A DNA stretch of 64,000 nucleotides. Source: Pedobacter africanus. GTDB taxonomy: Bacteria > Bacteroidota > Bacteroidia > Sphingobacteriales > Sphingobacteriaceae. The stretch lies in NCBI RefSeq assembly GCF_900176535.1, contig NZ_FWXT01000001.1, positions 1,302,001 through 1,366,000 on the forward strand, in the 5' to 3' direction. Positions 9,445 through 18,517 of the stretch are shown here, piece after piece (the stretch's first letter is position 1; each line of letters opens with the position of its first letter). A model generated the notes under the pieces. The model was not told the DNA's origin and did not search any database. It worked only from the letters and a program-made list of their open reading frames with translations. A program made the position numbers and the translations under genes.

Positions 9445-11773
9445 ATACGGGTTATTTATACTTACATGCTTTATCTGGGCAGGCTGCAGCAGTACCAAAA
9501 GTCTTAAGCCCGGACAGGTCCTGTATACAGGTGCAGAGATCAACATCAATCCCGATTCATCTGCAAGGATAGACAACCAGAAAGATGTGAAGGCCGCTCT
9601 GGAAGGAAAGACCAGACCAAGGCCAAATAAGTCTCTTCTGGGCATTAAATTTAAGCTCGGATTGTACAACCTGGCAGGCCAGCCCAAAAAGCCTAAGGGT
9701 GGCTTAAGAAACTGGCTCCGCAAAATAGGAGAACCGCCTGTATTACTTAGCGAAGTTAAGATCCCTTACAACAACGCTGTATTAAAAAGTTATTTAATCA
9801 GCCAGGGATATCTGCAGGCAGAAGTTACAGGCGACACAGTAGTCAAAGGCAAAAAGGGCAAGGCTGTTTATACCGCAAACACTGGCAACAGGTATAAGCT
9901 CAATAATGTTACCTTTCCAAAAGACAGTACCGGTGTAACAGCTGTAATTAATGAAACGAAAGAAAATACCCTGCTCAAAACAGGAGAAAACTACGATCTG
10001 GATGTTTTTAAAAATGAGCGTATCCGGATAGACAACGACCTGAAGGAAAAGGGCTATTTTTATTTCAGTCCGGATTACCTGATTCTGCAGGTAGACAGTA
10101 CTATTGGAAAAAACCGTGCCGACATCAGGTTGAAAGTAAAAGACATTGCACCCGATGCAGGCCTGAAACCCTACACCATTAATGACATCAACATCTATCC
10201 GAACTATAGCCTGCGGCGCGACAGTGCGTTAAGGGCATCAACCCCGGAACTGTACAAGGATTTTAAAATTTATGACCCAAGGAAAACCTTTAAAACAGGA
10301 CTGTTTGACCGCCTTGTATTCTTTCAAAAAGGCGAATATTACAGCCGGGGAGACCACAACAAATCGCTGAACCGCATGGTTAACATCGGTGTTTTTCAGG
10401 CAGTAAAAGCAGAGTTTTTACCGGTAGACAGCTTTAAGAACAACCAGCTGAACCTGAATGTATACCTCACTCCATTAAAGAAAAACTCACTCAGTTTTTC
10501 TGTAACCGGAACCAGCAAGTCCAATAACTTTGTGGGTTCGGAAATCAAAATAACACAAACTACCAGGAACTTATTCAGGGGTGCAGAGCAACTCGATGTA
10601 AGTGCCAGTGGGGGTTTTGAAACGCAGGTTAGCGGTGTAGCCAAAGGACTTAACTCCTATTCCTTTACCACAGAGGCCAAGCTAACCTTCCCCAGGTTCA
10701 TTACCCCATTTAAGGGCTTAAACAGCACCAATAATTTCATTCCAAAGACCATAGCCTCGCTTTCTTACCAGCTACTAAGCAGGGGCTCACTTTACAACCT
10801 GAATTCTTTTAAGGCAGAATTCGGTTACAACTGGAAAGAAAGCCAATACAAAGAACATACTTTTAACCCCATCTCTGTCAATTATGTAACTTCCAGCGTA
10901 GACAGTTTAACAAGGGACAGTCTTTTCAATGCCAATCCCGGATTGCAAAAGAACCTTGAAAAACAGTTCATCATTGGCAGCAACTATAGCTTTACCTACA
11001 CCGATCAGATGAATGAATCGCAAAGGAACAACATTTATTTCAATGGCACACTGGAAACGGGCGGAAACGTATGGGGGATGTTTGCTTCAAAAAATAACGA
11101 AGGCAAAAAATCCGTTTTCGGCATTCCCATTAACCAGTTTATCAGGGTTGAGGCCGATTTAAGAAACTATTATAAGATCACAAAAAACATCATCTGGGCA
11201 AACCGTTTAAACCTTGGCTATGGCTATGCATACGGCAACAATACTTCCATCCCTTTTGTACGTCAGTTTTTCGCAGGGGGCACAAACGATATCCGTGCTT
11301 TTCCGGCCCGTTCTTTAGGCCCCGGAACATATAACTACAGGGATAACCCCGGCGCTACAGAAAACAGGACCTATACCGATCAGAGTGGCGACATCAAGGC
11401 CATGCTGAATACAGAGCTCCGTTTTAAACTGGTCAGTATATTACATGGGGCGCTTTTTGCGGATGCCGGTAATGTGTGGCTAAGAAAGGAAGACATGGGC
11501 AGCCCCGCTACGCCTACCAGCGAGGCCATTCCCGGCAGGCCCGGCTCTGGCTTTAAATTTAAAAATGCCTTGAGCGAGATGGCAGTAGGTACCGGTGCAG
11601 GCCTAAGGATAGACGCCACCATTTTCGTGATCAGGCTGGATGTGGCCTTCCCTGTCCGCAAACCTTACCTCCCTGCAGGACAGCGCTGGGTAATTGACCA
11701 GATTGATTTTGGCAGCAAAACCTGGCGTAAAGAAAATTTAATTTATAATATTGGAATAGGATATCCTTTTTAA
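9428..11773 (+). CDS. tamA: TamA/BamA-like outer-membrane barrel lipoprotein
   Basis: The protein has 781 residues. A lipoprotein signal ends at Cys20 (lipobox FIWAGC), which is usual for Bacteroidota Omp85 proteins. POTRA-like segments occupy about residues 100-330 and a 16-strand-type Omp85 barrel fills the rest, with the bacterial surface antigen hallmark FADAGNVW near the end and a terminal aromatic residue (IGYPF) typical of barrel sorting signals. It would work with the overlapping TamB-like protein at the outer membrane. The ATG at 9428 lies inside the end of tamB. In this phylum several Omp85 paralogues exist; the tamB neighbour argues for TamA rather than BamA. Confidence 0.87.
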   Translation: MRQRIKYGLFILTCFIWAGCSSTKSLKPGQVLYTGAEININPDSSARIDNQKDVKAALEGKTRPRPNKSLLGIKFKLGLYNLAGQPKKPKGGLRNWLRKIGEPPVLLSEVKIPYNNAVLKSYLISQGYLQAEVTGDTVVKGKKGKAVYTANTGNRYKLNNVTFPKDSTGVTAVINETKENTLLKTGENYDLDVFKNERIRIDNDLKEKGYFYFSPDYLILQVDSTIGKNRADIRLKVKDIAPDAGLKPYTINDINIYPNYSLRRDSALRASTPELYKDFKIYDPRKTFKTGLFDRLVFFQKGEYYSRGDHNKSLNRMVNIGVFQAVKAEFLPVDSFKNNQLNLNVYLTPLKKNSLSFSVTGTSKSNNFVGSEIKITQTTRNLFRGAEQLDVSASGGFETQVSGVAKGLNSYSFTTEAKLTFPRFITPFKGLNSTNNFIPKTIASLSYQLLSRGSLYNLNSFKAEFGYNWKESQYKEHTFNPISVNYVTSSVDSLTRDSLFNANPGLQKNLEKQFIIGSNYSFTYTDQMNESQRNNIYFNGTLETGGNVWGMFASKNNEGKKSVFGIPINQFIRVEADLRNYYKITKNIIWANRLNLGYGYAYGNNTSIPFVRQFFAGGTNDIRAFPARSLGPGTYNYRDNPGATENRTYTDQSGDIKAMLNTELRFKLVSILHGALFADAGNVWLRKEDMGSPATPTSEAIPGRPGSGFKFKNALSEMAVGTGAGLRIDATIFVIRLDVAFPVRKPYLPAGQRWVIDQIDFGSKTWRKENLIYNIGIGYPF

Positions 11774-11781
11774 CCGTAGTC

Positions 11782-12807
11782 ATGACCATTTTCAAGAAAG
11801 CCAAGCACTTTGTTAAAGCAACCCTTCACTTGTTTATAGCAGCAGGAAAAGGTTTTATGGAAGACCGTGTGATGAAACTCAGCGCAGCACTGGCCTATTA
11901 CACCATTTTTTCACTCACCCCGCTCATCATTATCGTACTTTCGGCCGCCAGTTTATTTTTAGGCAATCCCGATCCCGGCAGTCTGGAACTCAATCCCCGT
12001 GAAGAGCTTTTTTCTGAAATCCGTGACTTGGTAGGCCCTGATGCGGCAGCACAGCTGCAGACTTTTGTGAACAACGCCAATACCACTGGTAAAAGCACCA
12101 TCGGGCTGATCATCGGAATTGTAACCCTGGTCATTGGGGCTACAGCTATTTTTATAGAGATCCAGGACAGCATCAACCTGATCTGGAAGGTGAAGGCCGT
12201 TCCAAAAAAGGGCTGGAAAAAATTGATCACCAACAGGTTGCTTTCTTTTTCGCTGATCGTATCACTTGGCTTTTTACTGCTGGTATCACTGGTCATCAAC
12301 AGCGTGGTAGTAGCCATTGGCGATAAACTGGGTTATTTTATATCTTCCAGCAAGATCAGCGAGTATATACCCCTGGCCACCGACACCACCACCCTGCTCA
12401 TCAACATCTTAAACAATGCCATAACCCTGGCCGCTGTGACGGCCGTATTTACCATTATATTTAAGGTCTTGCCCGATGTTACCCTCAAATGGAAACCGGC
12501 AATTGTAGGTGCCCTTTTTACTGCTTTACTTTTTAGCCTGGGCAAATACCTTATTGGCATCTATATAGAAAAAGGCAACCCCGGTTCTGCATTTGGCGCT
12601 GCAAGTTCACTCATTGTAATTTTGCTATGGGTATACTATACGGCTATTATCCTATATTTCGGTGCTGAGTTTACACAGGCCTATGCCGAAAGGTATGCCA
12701 AAGGAATTATGCCAAGCAAATATGCTGTGCATACCAAAATTGTGGTCATCGAAAAAAAGGTAGATGTGCTGCCCCCTCAGCATCCGGAAGATACAAAGAT
12801 CGATTAA
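11782..12807 (+). CDS. YihY/BrkB-family inner-membrane protein
   Basis: This 341-residue polytopic protein belongs to the YihY family, once misnamed ribonuclease BN. The family signature SAALAYYTIFSLTPLIII lies near residue 35, and there are about six hydrophobic segments, the last with LLWVYYTAIILYFGAEF. Function is not established for the family; transport or lipid-related roles have been suggested. It starts 8 nt after the tamA-like gene, so it probably shares its transcript. Its stop overlaps the stop of the convergent histidine kinase gene by 4 nt. The C-terminal 35 residues are charged and likely cytoplasmic. Confidence 0.88.
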   Translation: MTIFKKAKHFVKATLHLFIAAGKGFMEDRVMKLSAALAYYTIFSLTPLIIIVLSAASLFLGNPDPGSLELNPREELFSEIRDLVGPDAAAQLQTFVNNANTTGKSTIGLIIGIVTLVIGATAIFIEIQDSINLIWKVKAVPKKGWKKLITNRLLSFSLIVSLGFLLLVSLVINSVVVAIGDKLGYFISSSKISEYIPLATDTTTLLINILNNAITLAAVTAVFTIIFKVLPDVTLKWKPAIVGALFTALLFSLGKYLIGIYIEKGNPGSAFGAASSLIVILLWVYYTAIILYFGAEFTQAYAERYAKGIMPSKYAVHTKIVVIEKKVDVLPPQHPEDTKID

Positions 12808-14930
12808 ATGTATTGGGTAATTTTGTCAATCAGTTCCTGCTCCAGGAAAGGCTTCAATACCAGGTCGTTCATTCCCGCCTTTAAATAAACGTCGCGATCT
12901 TCCTGCAGCACATGGGCAGTTATGCCTAATATAGGAATGGTAGACTTTGTAAAATCCCCATTGTACCTGATTTCGTGTGTAAGCTCTACCCCACCCATTA
13001 CCGGCATCTGGATATCGGTAAGGATCAGGTCGTACTCATTCTTTTTGTACAGGTCGAGCGCCTCTTTACCATCATAGGCACAATCGTATTGCATTTCCCA
13101 TTTTTTCAGCACAGTCTGGGCAAGTAGTACATTCATCTTATTATCGTCTACCAGCAAGATACGTTTTCCACTAAGCTTATGGGAAGGTTGCAGCTCCTCC
13201 GTCACTACAGTCTGGGGCTCTTTAATTTTTGAGATCTCATAAGGTATTTCAAAGCTGAACACAGAACCTTTGCCCAGGGTGCTGCTCACATTTATCTTCC
13301 CGCCCTGCAGCTCTACAATTTTCTTGCAAATGGCCAGTCCCAATCCCGTTCCCTGCTGCCTGGATCTTGCAGAAGAATAGACCTGTGCAAATTCGTCAAA
13401 AATAAAGCCCAGATCTTCGGGTGCTATACCTATGCCGGTATCCTCCACCTGCACTTTCAGCTGTCCGTGTTTTTTCCCATGAAGCACAAGCTGAACTTTT
13501 AAGGAAACCTTTCCGCTACTGGTAAATTTAATGGCATTGGTGAGTAAGTTCATGAGCAACTGCTTCAGGCGCAGGCGATCGCCCAGCAAGCAAACGCCTT
13601 TTTCCAGTGTCACCTTATTTTCCAGCAGAAGATTTTTATTTACCGCCAGCACATTCATGCTGTTAAACACCTCCATAATCTCATCCTGTGGCATAAAGGG
13701 CGCATTCTCCAGGTTTATTTTACCCACTTCATACTTAGAAAAATCAAGGATCTCGTTCACCAGCGCCAGCAGCATTTCGGAAGAATTGCGGATGGCCTCT
13801 ACCTGATCGGATTGTTCGGGTGTCAATTCGCTCTTGCTCAGCTGTTCAGAAAAACCCACAACCGAGTTTAACGGGGTACGGATTTCATGGCTCATATTGG
13901 CCAGGAAGCGACTTTTGGAATGTGAATCCTGCGAAGCCCGCTTACCCAGATTGATCAACACCTTCTCATTCTTGTACAGTTTGATGATGTTGTAAAGAAT
14001 AATGATAACAAGAACCGTCAGCAACAAGACGTTCACGAGCGTAATGCCATCCAGGGCCTCAATATCTGCGGCAAGTTCGGCCCCCAGCAACGCCCGCCCA
14101 TCCACAACATAAGCGATTTCATTTTTCTTAAAAGTCTGCAGAATGTTAATGATCTCTGTCACCAGTTTACTGTTCAGCAACAGTATAGCCTTTTCATCAC
14201 TTTTTAATTTGTTTGCATTTGCATAAAGACGCTTATAATACTCCTGGATCTTTTTAATCTGCTGCTTGTTAAAACTCCTTACATCCTGCTTAACTACAAT
14301 ATTCTTTTCCGTCTTGATAATAGTTAGCGAAGTGTCCTTTTGTTTGCTTTTTCCGGAGAAGGCATCGGCCAGCCTGCCAAAGAATTTTTTCTCCGGGGCC
14401 GGGTTATGTTTAATGGTGTCAAAGCTGGTGATTGTTTTTACCTCCTGCTTTGCTTTCGGTAAACTAAGTACAGTTTCGGCCTCGTGCTCCACCAGGCCAA
14501 GTTGTGAAAAACCCAGTACCAGGCTATCTGTAAGTTTCCTTAGCTTCAGGTAGCTTTCCGTTTTCTGCTTTTTTTGCTTTACCAGCCGGTCTATACCTGG
14601 CATCAGCACATCATCGTCTACATTGATATTGAGTTCACCCAAAAATGTAGATACTTTCTGTATCTGGGCAGAAAACTTTTTAATGTATTCCCTGTCAGCC
14701 GTAACCGCATATAAACGCGAATTGTTCTCGGCCTGATATAAGATATAAATACAGCTATCAACCTTCGAATAATCTTCCCTTAGCTTTACCAGCTGCGTAA
14801 CATTCTCCTTTAGTGCATTCATCTTATTATACCTCAGGTATAGAAAAAATGCAAAGAGAAACAGTACCAGTATTAAAAATACGAGCAAATAGTATCGAAT
14901 TGGCGATCTTTTAGTGGCGTTAAGCGGCAT
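12804..14930 (-). CDS. Hybrid sensor histidine kinase/response regulator
   Basis: The 708-residue protein has two membrane helices (about residues 12-32 and 298-318) enclosing a helical periplasmic sensor region. These are followed by HisKA with the phospho-acceptor His in SHEIRTPLNS, an HATPase domain (N box LLMNLLTNAIKFT, G box GTGLGLAICKK) and a C-terminal receiver domain with the acidic pair in LLVDDNKMN and phospho-acceptor Asp in LILTDIQMP. No output domain is present, so the receiver probably passes phosphate on or tunes the kinase. The signal is unknown. The start ATG is at 14930. It stands alone between the parE and brkB-like genes with no partner regulator adjacent. Confidence 0.92.
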   Translation of the reverse strand: MPLNATKRSPIRYYLLVFLILVLFLFAFFLYLRYNKMNALKENVTQLVKLREDYSKVDSCIYILYQAENNSRLYAVTADREYIKKFSAQIQKVSTFLGELNINVDDDVLMPGIDRLVKQKKQKTESYLKLRKLTDSLVLGFSQLGLVEHEAETVLSLPKAKQEVKTITSFDTIKHNPAPEKKFFGRLADAFSGKSKQKDTSLTIIKTEKNIVVKQDVRSFNKQQIKKIQEYYKRLYANANKLKSDEKAILLLNSKLVTEIINILQTFKKNEIAYVVDGRALLGAELAADIEALDGITLVNVLLLTVLVIIILYNIIKLYKNEKVLINLGKRASQDSHSKSRFLANMSHEIRTPLNSVVGFSEQLSKSELTPEQSDQVEAIRNSSEMLLALVNEILDFSKYEVGKINLENAPFMPQDEIMEVFNSMNVLAVNKNLLLENKVTLEKGVCLLGDRLRLKQLLMNLLTNAIKFTSSGKVSLKVQLVLHGKKHGQLKVQVEDTGIGIAPEDLGFIFDEFAQVYSSARSRQQGTGLGLAICKKIVELQGGKINVSSTLGKGSVFSFEIPYEISKIKEPQTVVTEELQPSHKLSGKRILLVDDNKMNVLLAQTVLKKWEMQYDCAYDGKEALDLYKKNEYDLILTDIQMPVMGGVELTHEIRYNGDFTKSTIPILGITAHVLQEDRDVYLKAGMNDLVLKPFLEQELIDKITQYI

Positions 14931-15050
14931 AAAATTTTTTAATTTAACTGCTGTTTTAACTACAGAGCATTAAACTATTCTATCAAGAGGGATTCGATCA
15001 GAATACAAGTATATCAAAAATTTTATATATCCGCGTAGATTGCCTAAATA

Positions 15051-16964
15051 TTAAGCAACATCCAGATTGTCGCCAACTGGCTCATCCCCGGCCGCGGCAT
15101 CACTTTCTACGGCTTTCAGGTCTTCAGGGTTTACTTCGTCTTTCTCTATTCTAAGGTTTTTAATAATGTGCTGCTGTCTGTCGGGTGTGTTTTTGCCCAT
15201 ATAGTATTCCAGCAGGTGTTTAATGGTCTGGTCTTTAAGGATCACAGGATCAAGCCTGATGTCTTTACCAATAAAAAGCCCGAACTCATCCGGAGAAATC
15301 TCTCCCAGCCCTTTAAAGCGGGTAATTTCAGGTTTACTGCCCAGTTTTTCAATAGCCTTTTTACGTTCCTCATCGCTATAGCAGTAAATGGTCTCTTTCT
15401 TATTGCGCACCCTAAACAACGGCGTCTGTAAGATGTAAACATGCCCTGCGCGTACCAGATCAGGAAAGAACTGCAGGAAAAAGGTCATCATCAGCAAGCG
15501 GATATGCATACCGTCTACATCGGCATCCGTGGCAATTACAATATTGTTATAGTGCAATCCATCCAGTCCGTCTTCTATATTGAGCGCATGCTGTAAAAGA
15601 TTAAATTCTTCATTTTCATATACCACCTTTTTGGTGAGCTCATAGCAGTTTAAGGGTTTGCCCTTAAGACTAAAAACGGCCTGGCAATCCACATCACGTG
15701 ATTTGGTGATGGAGCCAGAGGCCGAGTCTCCTTCGGTGATGAACAAAGTCGTCTCATACCTTTTATCGTGGGTACTGTTGAAATGGACTTTGCAATCCCT
15801 CAGCTTCTTGTTGTGCAGTGAAGCTTTTTTTGCACGGTCATTGGCGAGTTTCTTAATACCGGCAATATCTTTACGCTCCCGTTCCGATTGAAGTATTCTT
15901 TTTAACAAGGCGTCGGCAACATCCGGGTGCTTGTGCAGGTAATCGTCAAGTTCCTTCTTTACGAAATCGTTGATAAAAGTCCTTACCGATGGCCCGTCTG
16001 GCCCCATATTCTGAGAACCCAGCTTTGTTTTGGTCTGCGATTCAAACACAGGTTCCTGCACACGTACCGAAATGGCCGCAATGATAGAAGACCTGATGTC
16101 TGAAGCATCGTATTCTTTCTTATAAAACTCGCGTATGGTTTTTACCACAGCCTCCCTGAATGCGGCCTGGTGCGTACCCCCCTGCGTAGTATGCTGTCCG
16201 TTCACAAAAGAGTGATAATCTTCGCCGTATTGCTGTCCATGTGTCATGGCTATTTCGATATCATTCCCTTTCAGATGGATAATCGGATAGCGCACGCTCT
16301 CTACATCCGCATGCTTGTGCAACAGGTCATATAGCCCTCTTTCAGAAAAATACTTCTGATTGTTAAAATTAATGGTGAGGCCAGCGTTCAGGAACACATA
16401 ATTCCAGATCATGCTCTCTACAAAATCAGGGATATAATGGTAATTCCTGAAAATGGTTTCATCCGGATAAAAAGTAATGGCAGTACCATTGCGCTGGGTA
16501 GTGTCAATTATCGGGTGATCGGTTACTATTTCACCTTTAGAAAACTCTACTTTTTTGGTTTTGGCATCGCGGTAAGACTGTACGGTAAAATTGGTAGAAA
16601 GGGCGTTTACAGCCTTTGTACCCACGCCATTTAAACCTACAGATTTCTGAAAGGCCTTACTGTCGTATTTACCCCCGGTATTGATTTTGGAAACACAGTC
16701 TATTACCTTACCTAATGGAATACCCCGCCCGTAATCGCGCACATTTACCTTTTGGTCAGAAACCGTAATTTCAATGGTACGGCCCGACCCCATTACAAAC
16801 TCATCAATAGAGTTGTCTACAATCTCTTTCAGCAATACATAAATCCCATCATCCTGTGCCGAACCGTCGCCCAGTTTTCCGATATACATACCGGGACGTA
16901 ACCTGATGTGTTCTTTCCAGTCAAGAGAGCGTATACTGTCTTCGTTATAATTCGGTTCTGCCAT
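15051..16964 (-). CDS. parE: DNA topoisomerase IV subunit B (GyrB/ParE family)
   Basis: This 637-residue ATPase subunit drives strand passage by topoisomerase IV. The GHKL ATP site shows EIVDNSIDEF and NGVGTKAVNALS, and the TOPRIM domain shows ITEGDSASG and DADVDGMHI, the metal-binding motif. Length fits ParE and lacks the long insert of many GyrB proteins. The frame stays open to 17003, but the ATG at 16964 (MAEPNYNEDS) is chosen because upstream codons look like leader sequence and a -7 box is at 16991-16998. It is transcribed on the same strand as parC, about 11 kb apart. The C-terminal 40 residues are acidic. Confidence 0.93.
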   Translation of the reverse strand: MAEPNYNEDSIRSLDWKEHIRLRPGMYIGKLGDGSAQDDGIYVLLKEIVDNSIDEFVMGSGRTIEITVSDQKVNVRDYGRGIPLGKVIDCVSKINTGGKYDSKAFQKSVGLNGVGTKAVNALSTNFTVQSYRDAKTKKVEFSKGEIVTDHPIIDTTQRNGTAITFYPDETIFRNYHYIPDFVESMIWNYVFLNAGLTINFNNQKYFSERGLYDLLHKHADVESVRYPIIHLKGNDIEIAMTHGQQYGEDYHSFVNGQHTTQGGTHQAAFREAVVKTIREFYKKEYDASDIRSSIIAAISVRVQEPVFESQTKTKLGSQNMGPDGPSVRTFINDFVKKELDDYLHKHPDVADALLKRILQSERERKDIAGIKKLANDRAKKASLHNKKLRDCKVHFNSTHDKRYETTLFITEGDSASGSITKSRDVDCQAVFSLKGKPLNCYELTKKVVYENEEFNLLQHALNIEDGLDGLHYNNIVIATDADVDGMHIRLLMMTFFLQFFPDLVRAGHVYILQTPLFRVRNKKETIYCYSDEERKKAIEKLGSKPEITRFKGLGEISPDEFGLFIGKDIRLDPVILKDQTIKHLLEYYMGKNTPDRQQHIIKNLRIEKDEVNPEDLKAVESDAAAGDEPVGDNLDVA

Positions 16965-16990
16965 GATGTAATATGAGTAGAGTGGATATA

Positions 16991-16998
16991 CAAATTTA
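16991..16998 (-). promoter_or_regulatory. -7 promoter box for parE
   Basis: On the minus strand this reads TAAATTTG, a full match to the Bacteroidota -7 consensus TAnnTTTG, 27 nt before the parE ATG. A TTTG lies about 24 nt further upstream, a little far for a standard -33 element. Confidence 0.5.
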
Positions 16999-17000
16999 TA

Positions 17001-17029
17001 CATTTTGATGTATATTCAGCATCAAAATG
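17001..17029. promoter_or_regulatory. Perfect 10-bp inverted repeat between parE and the MFS gene
   Basis: The arms CATTTTGATG (17001-17010) and CATCAAAATG (17020-17029) are separated by 9 nt. The palindrome sits just upstream of the parE -7 box and 26 nt before the likely ATG of the divergent MFS gene, a position where a bound regulator could affect both genes. No regulator gene is adjacent. The site is visible in the sequence; its role as an operator is inferred. Confidence 0.5.
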
Positions 17030-17055
17030 AATCATATTCATTTCAAGACTGCCAG

Positions 17056-18432
17056 ATGCCCATAAAACAATTGCCCCTGAAAAAAGAATTTGCCTATGCC
17101 GCCGGCATGATGGGCTGGAGCATCATGACCAATATCATCATCGGCATGCTGCCGTATTTTTACCTGCCACCCAACAATTCCGGGCTGCCGCCCCTTGTGC
17201 CCCAGCTACTGGTGTTCGGGGCCTTCAATATCCTATCCATTATTGCAGCCTCGGGGCGTTTGTTTGATGCACTTTACGACCCTTTTATCGCTTCTGTAAG
17301 TGACAGCAGCAAGAACCCGAAAGGCAGGCGCATCCCCATCATGAAGTACGCAATTTTACCAGCAGTAATCTCCTGCTGCCTGGTTTTTTACCCGGCTACT
17401 AAAACCGAGAGCATGGCCAATGCCTGGTGGCTTGCCATGGCACTGTTGTTTTTCTTTATTTCAGTAACTACATACATCATCCCTTACAATGCCCTGCTGG
17501 CCGAACTTACCCATAGTGCAGACCAAAAAGTAAAGCTTTCCACCTTTCAGCAGGCAGGATTTGTTTTGGGCATGGTACTGGCCGCGCTCTGCAACAATTA
17601 TGCAGACCTCATACAGGCGGTTTTTCTGGTCTCCAACCGTAGCCTGGCCTTGCAATATGCCATCTGGGGGCTCAGCGTTTTTGCAGGAATGGTGATGGTC
17701 CTTCCTGTTATTTTTATTAATGAGAAAGAGTTTATCGACGTTAAACCGACGCATATCCCCCTGCTCCCGGCAATAAAAAACACCTTCAGGAATTCAAACT
17801 TCAAGTATTACCTCATCTCCGACTTTTCCTTTTACATAGCGCTGAGCATCATTTCCAGCGGCCTGCTTTTCTTTGTTACGGTGCTGCTTGGATTGCCAGG
17901 CTCAGATGGTGGAAAATTCATGAGCACCATGGTGATCTTCTCCCTGGTATTTTACCCATTCATCAATTATGCTGCAAAAAGATTTGGCAAAAAGCCGCTG
18001 GTACTCATTGCTTTTGGCATTCTAAGCTTAATATTTGTTACCATTTATTTCCTGGGCCGCCTGCCTTTTAGGCCTGCCACACAAATGTACATCCTGGTTA
18101 TCTGCGCCTCTTTCCCCCTGGCATCTCTGGGTATTTTACCGAATGCCATTCTGGCCGATATTGCAGAGAAAGACACCGTTGAAACCGGGGAGAACCATGA
18201 AGGGATGTTCTTTGCCGTAAAATACCTGTTTGTAAAGCTGGGCCAGACTTTAGGCATCGCCATATTTGCCATGTTTACTGTTTATGGTAAAGACCCGGGC
18301 AGCGATTATGGCTTACGCATGAACGGTGTTGCTGGCTTTATTCTATGCATATTGGCACTGTTCTTTTTCAGCCGTTTTAAGGAAAACAAAAGCACTAATA
18401 CAGAGCCAATTATACATCCGGCAACAGATTGA
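17056..18432 (+). CDS. MFS transporter of the glycoside-pentoside-hexuronide (MelB-like) type
   Basis: The 458-residue product has about twelve hydrophobic segments. The start KKEFAYAAGMMGWSI and the loop RLFDALYDPFIASVSD resemble the GPH cation-sugar symporter family, in which the DxxxD region of helix 2 binds the coupling ion. It would import a sugar or glycoside across the inner membrane; the substrate cannot be told. The frame is open back to 17005, but those codons run through the 17001-17029 palindrome and give an unlikely N-terminus, so the ATG at 17056 is preferred. No glycosidase gene is next to it. Confidence 0.82.
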   Translation: MPIKQLPLKKEFAYAAGMMGWSIMTNIIIGMLPYFYLPPNNSGLPPLVPQLLVFGAFNILSIIAASGRLFDALYDPFIASVSDSSKNPKGRRIPIMKYAILPAVISCCLVFYPATKTESMANAWWLAMALLFFFISVTTYIIPYNALLAELTHSADQKVKLSTFQQAGFVLGMVLAALCNNYADLIQAVFLVSNRSLALQYAIWGLSVFAGMVMVLPVIFINEKEFIDVKPTHIPLLPAIKNTFRNSNFKYYLISDFSFYIALSIISSGLLFFVTVLLGLPGSDGGKFMSTMVIFSLVFYPFINYAAKRFGKKPLVLIAFGILSLIFVTIYFLGRLPFRPATQMYILVICASFPLASLGILPNAILADIAEKDTVETGENHEGMFFAVKYLFVKLGQTLGIAIFAMFTVYGKDPGSDYGLRMNGVAGFILCILALFFFSRFKENKSTNTEPIIHPATD

Positions 18433-18453
18433 GCAAAAGCCCGATTTTATATG

Positions 18454-18461
18454 TACCTTTG
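18454..18461 (+). promoter_or_regulatory. -7 promoter box for the DEAD-box helicase
   Basis: TACCTTTG matches TAnnTTTG, with a TTG 22 nt upstream (18429-18431). Transcription would begin near 18467, at the foot of the stem-loop at 18467-18487. Confidence 0.45.
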
Positions 18462-18466
18462 TGCCC

Positions 18467-18487
18467 GGAACAATATTCTTTTGTTCC
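18467..18487 (+). promoter_or_regulatory. Stem-loop in the leader of the DEAD-box helicase
   Basis: GGAACAA (18467-18473) pairs with TTGTTCC (18481-18487) around a 7-nt loop. It follows the predicted start of transcription and precedes the TTG start codon by about 30 nt. It could also act as a weak terminator for the MFS gene, but no T-run follows. Confidence 0.35.
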
Positions 18488-18517
18488 TTATATATTACAC
18501 ATTAAAATACAGATACA

